64,000 nt of DNA, from the NCBI GenBank assembly GCA_900548455.1, contig URKQ01000016.1:6035-70034 (forward strand), read 5' to 3'. Source of the stretch: an uncultured Clostridium sp. Lineage in GTDB: Bacteria; Bacillota; Clostridia; Clostridiales; Clostridiaceae. The first letter of the stretch is position 1, and each line of letters starts with the position of its first letter. Positions 17,764 through 26,266 of the stretch are shown piece by piece. Position numbers and translations under genes: made by a program. Under the pieces are notes generated by a model. It did no database searches and was not told where the DNA came from. It saw nothing but the letters and a program-made list of their open reading frames with translations.

Positions 17764-17806
17764 TTTAAAGCCTAGATGAAAAAATTCATCTAGGCTTTAA
17801 AAATTA
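17764..17806 (+). terminator. Rho-independent terminator
   Basis: A long perfect stem (TTTAAAGCCTAGATGAA with TTCATCTAGGCTTTAAA) directly after the TRIC-type gene. Confidence 0.8.
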
Positions 17807-17925
17807 ATATCAATAAATAAGACATTTACATACTATATATTAAGCTATGAATATCATAGCTTATGATACATCATAGCAAATCTAATATAACTATTGAGAT
17901 AGTTATAATTAAGAGGTGTAATTTT

Positions 17926-18171
17926 ATGAGTAATAGAAATTGTTGCTGTAATACAAATTGTTGCTGTAACACAAATTGCTGTGGTTATACTTGTTATCCA
18001 AACAATTGCATACCAAATAACTCCTGCTGCAATAATTGGTCAAACTGTGGACGTGGATGTGGTTTTGGAAATAATTCTTGGATTTGGATATTACTTTTAT
18101 TATCCTTTGGTGGAGGCTGTAACAGTGGATGTTTTGGAAATTGTGGACCATGGGGTAGAGGATTTTGGTAA
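17926..18171 (+). CDS. Cys-rich small protein with hydrophobic tail motif
   Basis: Protein of 81 aa starting at ATG 17926 behind AAGAGGTG. The N-terminal half is Cys/Asn-rich (CCCNTNCCCNTNCC type repeats, CGYTCYPNNC), followed by SWIWILLLLSFGGGC (about residues 48-62) and a Gly/Cys-rich end. The same hydrophobic-then-GGG module ends the protein at 18312-19064. Composition suggests a spore coat or exosporium protein cross-linked by disulphides; this is inference, and no family can be named. Confidence 0.65.
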   Translation: MSNRNCCCNTNCCCNTNCCGYTCYPNNCIPNNSCCNNWSNCGRGCGFGNNSWIWILLLLSFGGGCNSGCFGNCGPWGRGFW

Positions 18172-18311
18172 ATAAAATATGATAATATAGGTAGCGAAAA
18201 AGAATTTTTTTCATAATATATATTAGAACGTATGTTTTAAGTAATAATATACGTTGAATTTATCTAAATGATATTTCGTCAGCAAATATAAAAAAGGTAG
18301 GTATTAGATAT

Positions 18312-19064
18312 ATGGCAACAAATAGATATGATTTTTTTGAAGATAATAATTGGAATGTATTTGAAACAGAAGTTCCTAATTATCAATCAAATGGTGGAGT
18401 ATTTGAAAGTCCATGGGATTTAGATAAAGTAGATAATTTCTTTGAAGAAGATAGATTTGGACATGATCATAAAAGACCAAGTGGAAATAATCAAGATCAA
18501 GGTCAGGGACAAGGACAAGGCCAAGGACAGGGTCAAGCTCAAGGACAAGGTCAGGGACAAGGTCAAGGTCAAGCTCAATTGGATAATCAGGGACAAGGTC
18601 AAGGCCAGGGACAAGGTCAAGCAGTAGGGCAGGCAGTAGGTCAAGCAGTAGGCCAAGGTCAAGGTCAAGCTCTAGGACAAGATAATAGTGGTGTTTGGCA
18701 ACGACAATATATTACTATTATTAATGATCCTTATTCAGGAAAGAAAGAAAAGCATTGCGATGATTCATGGGGATGTAGACAATCCTGTTCATGTTGCAGA
18801 CCTTCATGCTCATGGGGAAGTCCAATAGGTTCATGTGAAACACCTTTGTATAGAAATAATTGTTATAGAGATGATCTTTTTGGGGAGTGTGATAACGTGG
18901 TACAGAATAATTCATGGTATGGCGGCGGATATCAATGTTATAATCAAGGCTCATACCCTTACTACCCATACTATCCAGCATATCAATATGGCTGTGGAGA
19001 CGATTGGTGGATAATAATACTTCTATTATTCTGTTTTTGCGGCGGAGGATTTTTCTTCTTCTAA
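18312..19064 (+). CDS. Gln-Gly repeat protein with hydrophobic tail motif
   Basis: Protein of 250 aa. The N-terminal 60 residues are acidic. Residues about 61-124 are an almost pure Gln-Gly/Gln-Ala repeat with occasional AVGQ units, encoded by CAAGGT/CAGGGA-type hexanucleotides. A Cys/Ser-rich segment follows (SCSCCRPSCSWG) and then a Tyr/Pro-rich stretch. The C-terminus is DDWWIIILLLFCFCGGGFFFF. The tail matches the module in the 17926 gene, so the pair are probably related surface or spore-layer proteins. The repeat is prone to length variation. No enzyme motif is present. Confidence 0.7.
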   Translation: MATNRYDFFEDNNWNVFETEVPNYQSNGGVFESPWDLDKVDNFFEEDRFGHDHKRPSGNNQDQGQGQGQGQGQGQAQGQGQGQGQGQAQLDNQGQGQGQGQGQAVGQAVGQAVGQGQGQALGQDNSGVWQRQYITIINDPYSGKKEKHCDDSWGCRQSCSCCRPSCSWGSPIGSCETPLYRNNCYRDDLFGECDNVVQNNSWYGGGYQCYNQGSYPYYPYYPAYQYGCGDDWWIIILLLFCFCGGGFFFF

Positions 19065-19144
19065 ATTAGGTTATAAGTAGTATTGATAATTTAAATATGT
19101 TAATATTATTTTAAGATTAAGAAAATTGATATAAATTATATGGA

Positions 19145-19189
19145 AATAGTCATCATCATGGATTAAAATAATGATGGTGACTATTTTTT
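19145..19189 (+). terminator. Rho-independent terminator
   Basis: AATAGTCATCATCAT pairs (one wobble) with ATGATGGTGACTATT, followed by T. It ends the Gln-Gly repeat gene. Confidence 0.8.
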
Positions 19190-19289
19190 AGTATTTAGGA
19201 AAGTACAGATTTTTAAGGTTATAAAATGCTGTGATTTCATAAATTATCTGTTTAAATTATGGACATTAAAAATCAAGGGGGATGTACTT

Positions 19290-19646
19290 ATGGGAAATCA
19301 AGAAAAGGTTTTAACTTTAATGAAAAAAAATTTAATTGGAGATGAAAAGGTACTTTGCTATGTAGATGGTGCATTTGAAACTTTAGTAAATAATAAAAGT
19401 AATGTTAAAACGGGAATACTGGCAGCTACCAGTGAAAAAATAAGATTTTGTGGAAAAAGATTTTTTTTAGTATATGATGATTCTATAGAATATGAAGATA
19501 TTTTAGATATAGAATTAAAAGAAGAAAAATTAGGATATAGTTTGTTTATAAAAGGAAAAGAAAAACCATACTTTATGAAATTTATTGTTAGTGAAGATGT
19601 ACATAAATTTATTAAATTAATAAAAGAAAAAATAAATAAAAATTAA
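19290..19646 (+). CDS. YokE-like PH domain protein
   Basis: Protein of 118 aa of the bacterial pleckstrin-homology (YokE/bPH) type. The alternating beta pattern is clear: KVLCYVDGAFE, TGILAATSEKIRFCGKRFF, YDDSIEYEDILDIEL, and the C-terminal helix EDVHKFIKLIKEKI. Function unknown; such domains usually bind proteins. No terminator is visible between it and the 5S-like RNA at 19708, so both may be on one transcript. Confidence 0.7.
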   Translation: MGNQEKVLTLMKKNLIGDEKVLCYVDGAFETLVNNKSNVKTGILAATSEKIRFCGKRFFLVYDDSIEYEDILDIELKEEKLGYSLFIKGKEKPYFMKFIVSEDVHKFIKLIKEKINKN

Positions 19647-19707
19647 TGTATTATTTATAAAAAACGGGTAATAATAAAGATATGTTAGAAATAACAAACA
19701 AAAGAAC

Positions 19708-19799
19708 AACAGGTAATCTATTGGAGGTTACACTCGTTTCCATATCGAACACGCCAGTTAAGGTCCAATAGACTTACACATTTATAAGTTATGCCTGTT
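19708..19799 (+). ncRNA. Shortened 5S rRNA-like RNA
   Basis: About 92 nt that folds like the alpha domain of 5S rRNA. Helix I is AACAGGT (19708-19714) with GCCTGTT (19793-19799); helix II is CTATTGGA (19718-19725) with TCCAATAG (19764-19771). Between them lies a loop B / helix III / loop C region with CCATATCGAACACG and GTTAAG, nearly matching the true 5S at 16707. The helix IV/V arm is replaced by a 5-bp hairpin (ACTTA/TAAGT). Helices I and II differ in sequence from the true 5S yet pair perfectly, which argues against random decay. A strong terminator follows at 19875. Confidence 0.65.
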
Positions 19800-19874
19800 A
19801 TAATACTAAAGATGAAATTAAAGATACAAAAGAAAATGAAATACCTTAGAAAAAGCTGTAATTATTATGATTTG

Positions 19875-19912
19875 AGAGATGTTGCACTTAGTTTGCAACA
19901 TCTCTTTTTATT
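19875..19912 (+). terminator. Rho-independent terminator after the 5S-like RNA
   Basis: A 12-bp perfect stem, AGAGATGTTGCA/TGCAACATCTCT, then TTTTTA on the plus strand. The minus strand lacks a T tail, so it serves the 5S-like transcript. Confidence 0.85.
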
Positions 19913-19928
19913 ATCTAGAAAGTATAAA

Positions 19929-21242
19929 CTATTTTTTGTGTACTAGTATAAGAGAAATAATTAATGTTGTAAATTCTGTAACGGGTACAGATAGCCATAT
20001 TCCTGTAACACCTAATATTTTAGGAAGTATTAAGAGGTACATTGTAATAAAAATGATGCCACGAAATAAAGATAGAAGTAAGGCTTTTTTTGAATGTTCA
20101 ATAGCTTGAAGATAGCCTATATTAACCATATTTATTCCGCTAAATAGTAAACAGAAGAAATAAATTTTTGAACCTGCCACAGTTGTATTTAAAAGGGTTC
20201 CAGTATCATTAGTAAATAATCCAATAAATGATTTAGGGAAAAGAATACATAGTGAGAAAAATACTACACCTAAGATTAAAGCGATAATAGAGGAGAGCTT
20301 TAAAAACTTACCTACTCTACTATAATTCTTAGAACCGTAGTTTACGCTAACTAAAGGTTGAACGCCTTGTGCTAATCCATAAAAAACTGCGGTAAAGATT
20401 AAAATTATATTATTTATAATACTATAAGAAGAAACACCTAAATCTCCAAGCATGTTAAAGATTGCTAGATTAAAAATAAAAATAACATATCCAGCTGACA
20501 GTTCTGTGATAAAACTAGGGATTCCATTTTTTATTATTCGAAGAAAAGAATTAAAATTAAAATACTTTATTTTAAATGACATAGTATTATTTCTTTTAAC
20601 AAAGTGAAGAAGTAAAATTAAAATACCAGCCATTTGTCCAATAGAGGTAGCAAGAGCTGCTCCACCTAACCCTAAATTTAATGGAAATATAAATAAATAG
20701 TCTAATATTATGTTAGTAATATTTGCGGTTATCATTGCGGTCATTGCAAGTTTTGGAGCTTTATCACATCTTACAAATACATTTAATACTGAAATAAATA
20801 CGAATGACCAGTTAAAGAATAAAATTACCTCTACATAAGACTTTACATATGGGAAAGTAATTTCAGAAGCTCCAAGGGCATAACATATTTCATCTATGAA
20901 GAATATGTTTAAAATACTTATTACTATACATACACATACAGCACCTAATATAGATGTAGTAAAAATCTCATTACCTTTTTTGTGATTTCCTTCTCCAATG
21001 GATATGGATAATGCAGTAGCACCACCTATTCCAAAAGTTAAAGCAAGTGCATTAAAAATATTATAGGTTGGAAGTGATAGATTTAAAGCTGCTAAGCCAG
21101 TACTTCCTAACTTTTTACCAATAAATATTGTATCAATTAAGATGCAAAATGAAAGTCCAAGCATTCCAAGAATACAAGGAACCATATATTTTATTAGTAA
21201 TTTAAATTCATTTTCTTTTAGTAAATCAACTTTTTTGCTCAT
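19929..21242 (-). CDS. MATE family efflux transporter
   Basis: Integral membrane Na+/H+-coupled multidrug or metabolite exporter, 437 aa with about 12 hydrophobic segments, close to the DinF/MepA-like Firmicute group. Recognisable parts are the first-helix region MVPCILGMLGLSFCILIDTIFIG and the mid-protein GLAQGVQPLVSVNYGSKNY. GGGAGG precedes the ATG. The substrate is unknown. Confidence 0.9.
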   Translation of the reverse strand: MSKKVDLLKENEFKLLIKYMVPCILGMLGLSFCILIDTIFIGKKLGSTGLAALNLSLPTYNIFNALALTFGIGGATALSISIGEGNHKKGNEIFTTSILGAVCVCIVISILNIFFIDEICYALGASEITFPYVKSYVEVILFFNWSFVFISVLNVFVRCDKAPKLAMTAMITANITNIILDYLFIFPLNLGLGGAALATSIGQMAGILILLLHFVKRNNTMSFKIKYFNFNSFLRIIKNGIPSFITELSAGYVIFIFNLAIFNMLGDLGVSSYSIINNIILIFTAVFYGLAQGVQPLVSVNYGSKNYSRVGKFLKLSSIIALILGVVFFSLCILFPKSFIGLFTNDTGTLLNTTVAGSKIYFFCLLFSGINMVNIGYLQAIEHSKKALLLSLFRGIIFITMYLLILPKILGVTGIWLSVPVTEFTTLIISLILVHKK

Positions 21243-21321
21243 GTTATCCTCCCGAAGTAAATAATTGCATATACATAGTATTCTAACAAAAAACCAGAAA
21301 TAAAACTATGTTTACAAAAAA

Positions 21322-21358
21322 TTAACGCAAGTACTGGGGGGATAGTACTTGCGTTAAA
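21322..21358 (-). terminator. Rho-independent terminator of the rubrerythrin gene
   Basis: TTAACGCAAGTACT/AGTACTTGCGTTAA stem; on the minus strand it is followed by TTTTTTG. Confidence 0.85.
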
Positions 21359-21359
21359 A

Positions 21360-21899
21360 CTATTTAAGAGGGTTACAATATGGCATAAACCAGCCTTGAG
21401 GGTAATGACATAAAGGACATTCCTTTGGTGCTGAGTCGCCTTCGTGGATATAACCACAGTTAGTACATTGCCATAAGGAACTTGAATTCCCTTTGTAAAG
21501 TGTACCGTTAAGTAATCTATTATATATAGTTCTAAATCTTAAATCATGTTCAGCTTCAACTTCGCCTAACTCTTTATAAAAGTCTGCGATTTCGTTAAAG
21601 CCTTCGCTTCTAGCGGTTTCTTCAAATTCTTTATATACTTTGGTAGCTTCTGCTGTTTCACCCATAAAAGCATTCATTAAATTTTCTTCAGTAGATTTCA
21701 CTTGGCCTAAAAAGTCTTTATATACTTCCCTAGCATGTGCAAGCTCATTGGCAGCGGTTTCATTGAATACATCAGAAACATAAACTAACCCCTCTTTACG
21801 AGCTTGTTCAGCAAATAGACGATATTTTGTTGAAGCTTTACTTTCTCCACTGAAAGTTTTCTTTAAGTTTTTTTCGGTTTGGCTTCCATGTAAGTCCAT
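21360..21899 (-). CDS. rbr: Rubrerythrin
   Basis: Non-haem di-iron peroxide reductase, 179 aa. The N-terminal ferritin-like four-helix domain has the iron ligand motifs GESKAST, ETAANELAHAREV, GETAEATKVY and GEVEAEHDLRF. The C-terminal rubredoxin-like domain has CTNCGYIHEG and CPLCHYPQGWF. This is the classical order (ferritin-like, then rubredoxin), not reverse rubrerythrin. It protects anaerobes from peroxide. It is a single gene with terminators on both sides. Confidence 0.93.
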   Translation of the reverse strand: MDLHGSQTEKNLKKTFSGESKASTKYRLFAEQARKEGLVYVSDVFNETAANELAHAREVYKDFLGQVKSTEENLMNAFMGETAEATKVYKEFEETARSEGFNEIADFYKELGEVEAEHDLRFRTIYNRLLNGTLYKGNSSSLWQCTNCGYIHEGDSAPKECPLCHYPQGWFMPYCNPLK

Positions 21900-21961
21900 A
21901 ATAACTCCTATAAATTACTTCTAGTATTATTATATTAGTTTATAAAGAAAGTGTTACAAAA

Positions 21962-21999
21962 AAATAGCTTAATAAACTTTTTAGTTTACTAAGCTATTT
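21962..21999 (-). terminator. Rho-independent terminator
   Basis: A 17-bp near-perfect stem (AAATAGCTTAATAAACT with AGTTTACTAAGCTATTT), with a T run on the minus strand. It ends the gene at 22043. Confidence 0.8.
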
Positions 22000-22042
22000 A
22001 ACTTATACACTGCTCATTATCCATAATATATAATTTTAACTC

Positions 22043-22423
22043 CTAATTTTCCTCTTCTTCGTAATAGCAAAGACAATAAAATAGACAGTTTGTAAAATGA
22101 GGTAGATCACTTTCGATTATAACATGACTATTAGGGGACATTTTTTCATAAAACCTTTTAGTGCCATCATCAAATCGAACTTCTATTGTTCTTAATTTTT
22201 TAAATAATTCATTAGCTAATTCATATGAAATTGGCTTAACTATTCTCCAGTTATCATTGAGACTTACATGTTTATCTTTTGCCATTTTTACTCTTCTATG
22301 GATGATAAATTTTTCAGGGCCACGAAGTTCTAAGGTATGACCTTCAGCATTAATTGCTCTGTAAGTTGGATTTTTATCAAGTGTTTCAAAAGCTTCTAGT
22401 GTAGTTAGTGGATAATCTGTCAT
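22043..22423 (-). CDS. Hypothetical protein downstream of structured leader motif
   Basis: Protein of 126 aa, start chosen at the second ATG (22423) because AAGGAGGG directly abuts the first. It is a soluble, mixed alpha/beta sequence (TYRAINAEGHTLELRGPEKF, FDDGTKRFYEKMSPNSHV) ending in a Cys-rich stretch and acidic tail CLFYCLCYYEEEEN. I do not recognise the family. It is notable for carrying copy 2 of the structured leader RNA immediately before its ribosome site. Confidence 0.65.
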   Translation of the reverse strand: MTDYPLTTLEAFETLDKNPTYRAINAEGHTLELRGPEKFIIHRRVKMAKDKHVSLNDNWRIVKPISYELANELFKKLRTIEVRFDDGTKRFYEKMSPNSHVIIESDLPHFTNCLFYCLCYYEEEEN

Positions 22424-22441
22424 GAGCATCCCTCCTTAATG

Positions 22442-22532
22442 TATATAAGTTCCAATAAAGATTATTCATTTGTTTAATTTTACAATTCTCATTAAATAGA
22501 TATAACATTAAACATACTGAGAAACTTATATA
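22442..22532 (-). ncRNA. Structured leader RNA motif, copy 2
   Basis: On the minus strand, a 12-bp outer stem (TATATAAGTTTC with GGAACTTATATA) encloses TTTAAT/ATTAAA with the loop GAGAATTGTAAA, and an AATAA/TTATT hairpin in AATGAATAATCTTTATTGG. The last 20 nt and the central hairpin are nearly identical to copy 1 at 14068. It ends ten bases before the AAGGAGGG of the gene at 22423. A TATAAT (minus strand, about 22545-22550) lies just upstream, so the motif would be at the very 5' end of the transcript. Confidence 0.55.
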
Positions 22533-22659
22533 TTATTACAATTATATCATGATATTTCCGCGTATTAAAGTGATAAAGCACGACAGGATTTTCTAAAATT
22601 CAAGGGAATATAATTATTAAACTTGAAAAATATTATTTTATTCATTGTAGTTTTGTATT

Positions 22660-22837
22660 ATCTAAATATAAATTGTCTATTTAGATATAAAAATCTTATA
22701 ATAAAGTGTAAATAATTTATTTTATTTCAAATTGAATGGAATAAATACATTTTATACAATTTGAAATGTAATTTAAAAAATTAAATTAAAATTATATTGT
22801 GAAATTCTTATAAATAATATAGATTATTTATAAGAAT
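22660..22837. other. Three hairpins in the amidase leader
   Basis: The 22533-22883 gap holds three perfect stems: ATCTAAATA/TATTTAGAT (22660-22686), ATTTCAAATTG/CAATTTGAAAT (22724-22767) and the 15-bp ATTCTTATAAATAAT/ATTATTTATAAGAAT with a 4-base loop (22804-22837). None has a T tail. The last ends about 30 bases before the amidase ribosome site, so an mRNA-stabilising or regulatory 5'UTR is possible. Confidence 0.45.
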
Positions 22838-22883
22838 ATTGGTATATTTAAAAGTGAATGAATGTACGAGGGGGAAAAAGAAG

Positions 22884-24788
22884 GTGAAAGAAAAAAGCAT
22901 TAAAATTACTAGAGTTATATGCTTAATGATTGTATCATTATTGTTAAACACGATGCTTTTCCAAGGTAAAATTGCTTATGGAGATGTTAGTGATACTACA
23001 GGTTTAGATTCTTTATTGAAAACTTATGAAGATGAAAATCTTTATGTAAAAGAGGGTATATCTTTATATATTGGAGAAAATTTTAAATATGATCAGTTGA
23101 TACAACCAGAGGAAAAAGATATAGAATTTCAATTAACTAGTTCTAATAATAATGTAGTAGCAGTTAAAGAAAACAATAGTTTTGAAGCAATATCACCAGG
23201 GCAAGCTTATATAATGTTAAAAAGTGAAAATGGTGTTTATGCCTATGAGGTAATTGTAAAAGAGGACGAGCCTTTAGAAGCACAAGCTTATGAAAATGAA
23301 GGAATAAATGACTTTGCAAGAGCATCAAATGGAAGTTATAGAGTTTTTGTTGATGCAGGTCATGGAGGAAAAGATTCAGGAGCAGTAGGATTTGGAATTT
23401 TAGAAAAGAATTTAACTTTAGCTATAGCTTTAAAAACAGAACTTGCATTAAAGGCTAAAGGCGTAGATGTTGTAATGAGTAGAAATACTGATAAGTTTTT
23501 AGAACTAAGTGAAATTAGTTCACTAGGAAATAGTTCTGGTGCAGATGTATTTACATCAATACATATAAATTCAGTAGCTAATGCTCCTTCAGCAAATGGA
23601 ATTGAAACATATTATTACTCAGGAAAAACAGATTCCCAAAAACTTGCTAATGATGTACAAAATAATTTAATTAAAAGTACAGGTGCAAATAATAGAAAAG
23701 TTAAAACAGCTAATTTTCATGTTATAAGGGAAGTTAAAATCCCTTCAATTTTAGTTGAATGTGGTTTTATAAGCAATTATAATGAAGCTACATTAATGAA
23801 TACTTCAAGTTATCAGCAATTATTAGCACAGGGAATTGCCAATGGTATATATGAATACTTAGTTGCAAACGTACCGTTACCGAATGCTATAAATGGACAG
23901 AGAATAGCGGGGCTAAATAGATATGAAACTTCATATAAAGTTGCTAGGACTGGGTGGAGTACAGCAGATACAGTGATTATTGCAGCCGGAGCTAATTATC
24001 CAGATGCCCTTTGTTCAGCTCCATTAGCTTCAAAATATAATGCACCTATTCTATTAGCTGAAAATACTTCTTTAAGTAATCAAAATCAGTTAAAGGACAT
24101 ACTTAAAAGCTTAAATGTAAAAACAGCATTTATAGTTGGTGGAACTACTGTATTATCAAATACACTTGAAAATGATATAAAAAATCTTGGAATAACAACT
24201 AATAGGTTAGCAGGTTCAACTAGGTATGAAACAGCTGTTAAGGTTGCAGAAAAGGTTGGCAACAATGGTAAAATAGCTCTTGTATCAGGATTGGGATTTG
24301 CAGATGCACTGTCAATATCTTCTGTTGCAGCTCAATTGGGAATGCCAATTTTATTAACGGAGCAAAATGATTTGACAAATGTAACTAAACAATATATTAA
24401 TGGAAAACCTATAGATGCTACATATATTGTGGGAGGAACAACAGTAGTTTCTGGATCTCTAGATAGAATGGTTCCCAATCCTATAAGATTATCAGGACTT
24501 ACAAGATATAGTACAAATCAAAATGTATTTAATTATTTTAAAGGGAATTTAAATTTAAGTAATTCTTATTTAGCTGTGGGAACTGATTTTCCAGATGCAC
24601 TATCAGTTTCAGCTTTAGCAGGAAAAAATAAATCTTTTGTATTTTTATCTCGACGAGATTACTTAGAAAATCCTCTTGTTGAAATGATAAATGGTAATAG
24701 AACTAGAATTTCAACACTATATGTTTTAGGTGGACAATCACTTATCACTGATGCAATTTTAAGTCAATTAAATATTAAAATGAATTAA
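22884..24788 (+). CDS. N-acetylmuramoyl-L-alanine amidase with CWB2 repeats
   Basis: Secreted peptidoglycan hydrolase, 634 aa. GTG 22884 follows GAGGGGG, giving the signal peptide KSIKITRVICLMIVSLLLN. An Ig-like Big-type segment spans residues about 40-140. The Amidase_3 domain follows (FVDAGHGGKDSGAVG, SRNTDKF, SIHINSVANAPSANG, ILVECGFISNYNEA), with zinc ligands His and Glu visible. Three cell-wall-binding type 2 repeats fill the C-terminus (NRYETSYKVA, TRYETAVKVA, TRYSTNQNVF), anchoring to an anionic wall polymer as in C. difficile cell wall proteins. Confidence 0.93.
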   Translation: MKEKSIKITRVICLMIVSLLLNTMLFQGKIAYGDVSDTTGLDSLLKTYEDENLYVKEGISLYIGENFKYDQLIQPEEKDIEFQLTSSNNNVVAVKENNSFEAISPGQAYIMLKSENGVYAYEVIVKEDEPLEAQAYENEGINDFARASNGSYRVFVDAGHGGKDSGAVGFGILEKNLTLAIALKTELALKAKGVDVVMSRNTDKFLELSEISSLGNSSGADVFTSIHINSVANAPSANGIETYYYSGKTDSQKLANDVQNNLIKSTGANNRKVKTANFHVIREVKIPSILVECGFISNYNEATLMNTSSYQQLLAQGIANGIYEYLVANVPLPNAINGQRIAGLNRYETSYKVARTGWSTADTVIIAAGANYPDALCSAPLASKYNAPILLAENTSLSNQNQLKDILKSLNVKTAFIVGGTTVLSNTLENDIKNLGITTNRLAGSTRYETAVKVAEKVGNNGKIALVSGLGFADALSISSVAAQLGMPILLTEQNDLTNVTKQYINGKPIDATYIVGGTTVVSGSLDRMVPNPIRLSGLTRYSTNQNVFNYFKGNLNLSNSYLAVGTDFPDALSVSALAGKNKSFVFLSRRDYLENPLVEMINGNRTRISTLYVLGGQSLITDAILSQLNIKMN

Positions 24789-24790
24789 TA

Positions 24791-24842
24791 GAAAAGATGT
24801 TACTGAAGTTGAGTTTTCAACTAAAAAGTAGCATCTTTTTTT
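24791..24842 (+). terminator. Rho-independent terminator of the amidase gene
   Basis: AAAAGATG..TACT pairs with AGTAGCATCTTTT around a loop that itself contains GAGTTTTCAACT, followed by T7. Confidence 0.75.
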
Positions 24843-24913
24843 ATGAAAAAGTTTAATAGACAAGTATCTGGGTAAACTAAGGTTATCGTATCAATATAAC
24901 AAGGAGGAATAGT

Positions 24914-26056
24914 ATGGAAAGGTTAAAAAAACTTATAGGATTAATTATTTTATCCACCCTGTTGGTTAATGAAAATATTTATGCTTTAGACGATAACAAT
25001 GGAAGCTCTGTAGAAATATCCCTCCCAAGGATGGTAAATGGAATAATACATATGGATAATAATATAAAAATTGAAGAGCAAATAATAAATTATAGTAACG
25101 AATATATAGCTGTAAATATCTATAAACCAATAATTAAGATGAAGGATAAGGTTGTTGAAAAAAAGATTAATAAAAAGATTGAAGATACAATTAATCAATA
25201 TGAGAAACGTATTTTAGATTTATCAGAAAAAGATAATGAATTTAATAAAGTAAATGGATTAGATATAAAACAATACATACTTAATATAAATAATACAATT
25301 CATTATAATGATGATGATATCTTGTCAATGACTTTGGAGGTATATACATATATGGGTGGAGCGCATGGATCTACCATGGATATACCATTCAATTTTGATG
25401 TTAAAACTGGCAATAGAGGTGTGCTAGAAGATTTTTTAGGAAACAATGAAAACTATAATAAAATTATTATAGATAATATAAGAAGTGCTGTAGATAAAAA
25501 TCCGGATCTGTATTTTAAGGATATACTAAATAAATATGAAGTTTTACCTTACAATCAAAAATTCTATTTAACAAAAGATGGTGTAGTTATATTTTTTGAT
25601 GAATATGAAGTTGCTCCATATGCAGCAGGAAGGGTTGAATTTGCAATTCCATATACTGAATTTCCTAAAGGCCTTAAAAAAGTAAATATAGTTAATGAAA
25701 TACCAGTAGTAAATTCTATGCTTAAGGAAGAAGCAGGATTAATAAATAAATATTTAAATTATCCTTTGATTAAAAATATGAATAATGAAGAAGCAGAAAA
25801 TAAAATTAATAGTTTTTTTGAAAGTGAAATAGATAGTTTTAATTCTGATATTTTAAGTAAAAAAAATAATTTGTGTGATAGCAATAAAAATATAAAGGGT
25901 ATTACTACATATTTTACATCTAACTATAAAGATAAAAATAGTTTATTAGTTTACATAACTTATTTAGCAAGTGATGAAAAAGATGAAGAAATAATCATTA
26001 AAACAAAAGAATATATAATAAATTTATTAGACGGAAATATTGTTATTTCCCAATAA
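24914..26056 (+). CDS. Secreted DUF4163/DUF3298 (RsiV-like) protein
   Basis: Protein of 380 aa with an N-terminal signal peptide (LIGLIILSTLLVNENIYA). A PdaC/DUF4163-like region (residues about 60-160, with VYTYMGGAHGST) is followed by a DUF3298 domain containing FYLTKDGVVIFFDEYEVAPYAAG, the signature seen in RsiV and lysozyme-sensing anti-sigma proteins. It lacks the cytoplasmic and TM part of RsiV, so it is an exported stand-alone form. A lysozyme-binding role is inference; the next gene encodes a GH25 lysozyme. Confidence 0.8.
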   Translation: MERLKKLIGLIILSTLLVNENIYALDDNNGSSVEISLPRMVNGIIHMDNNIKIEEQIINYSNEYIAVNIYKPIIKMKDKVVEKKINKKIEDTINQYEKRILDLSEKDNEFNKVNGLDIKQYILNINNTIHYNDDDILSMTLEVYTYMGGAHGSTMDIPFNFDVKTGNRGVLEDFLGNNENYNKIIIDNIRSAVDKNPDLYFKDILNKYEVLPYNQKFYLTKDGVVIFFDEYEVAPYAAGRVEFAIPYTEFPKGLKKVNIVNEIPVVNSMLKEEAGLINKYLNYPLIKNMNNEEAENKINSFFESEIDSFNSDILSKKNNLCDSNKNIKGITTYFTSNYKDKNSLLVYITYLASDEKDEEIIIKTKEYIINLLDGNIVISQ

Positions 26057-26103
26057 CAGACTTACAGTAATCTAAATAAAATTTGCTTGTTTTAATAATT
26101 TTA

Positions 26104-26165
26104 TACTTTGTAATAAAATAGAGTGATAGAATATACAAGTTATGAATCACTGTAATGCATACAGA
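26104..26165. repeat. Dispersed repeat A, copy 2, joined to part of repeat B
   Basis: 26104-26144 matches the repeat at 4221 and 35875 (TAAAATAGAGTGATAGAAT to CAAGTTATG). It is followed at once by AATGCATACAGATCC, which matches the right part of the repeat at 37304-37475. The combination looks like an internally deleted copy of a larger element. Confidence 0.55.
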
Positions 26166-26266
26166 TCCTAATTTTATGATGTATAAAAATAAATAAAATA
26201 AATTGGAACATATCACTTATGGAAAGAGTATTATAATAAGTGTAGTACTCAATTTCGGAGGGGAGT

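Noticed and set aside
18498..18682. Short direct repeats that could suggest a CRISPR-like array
   Set aside because: The units are 6-bp CAAGGT/CAGGGA variants inside an open frame encoding a Gln-Gly repeat; there are no spacers of constant length. No CRISPR array was seen anywhere in the window.
19708..19799. A second complete 5S rRNA gene
   Set aside because: It lacks the helix IV/V arm and is about 28 nt too short, so it cannot be a standard 5S; it is called a 5S-like RNA instead.
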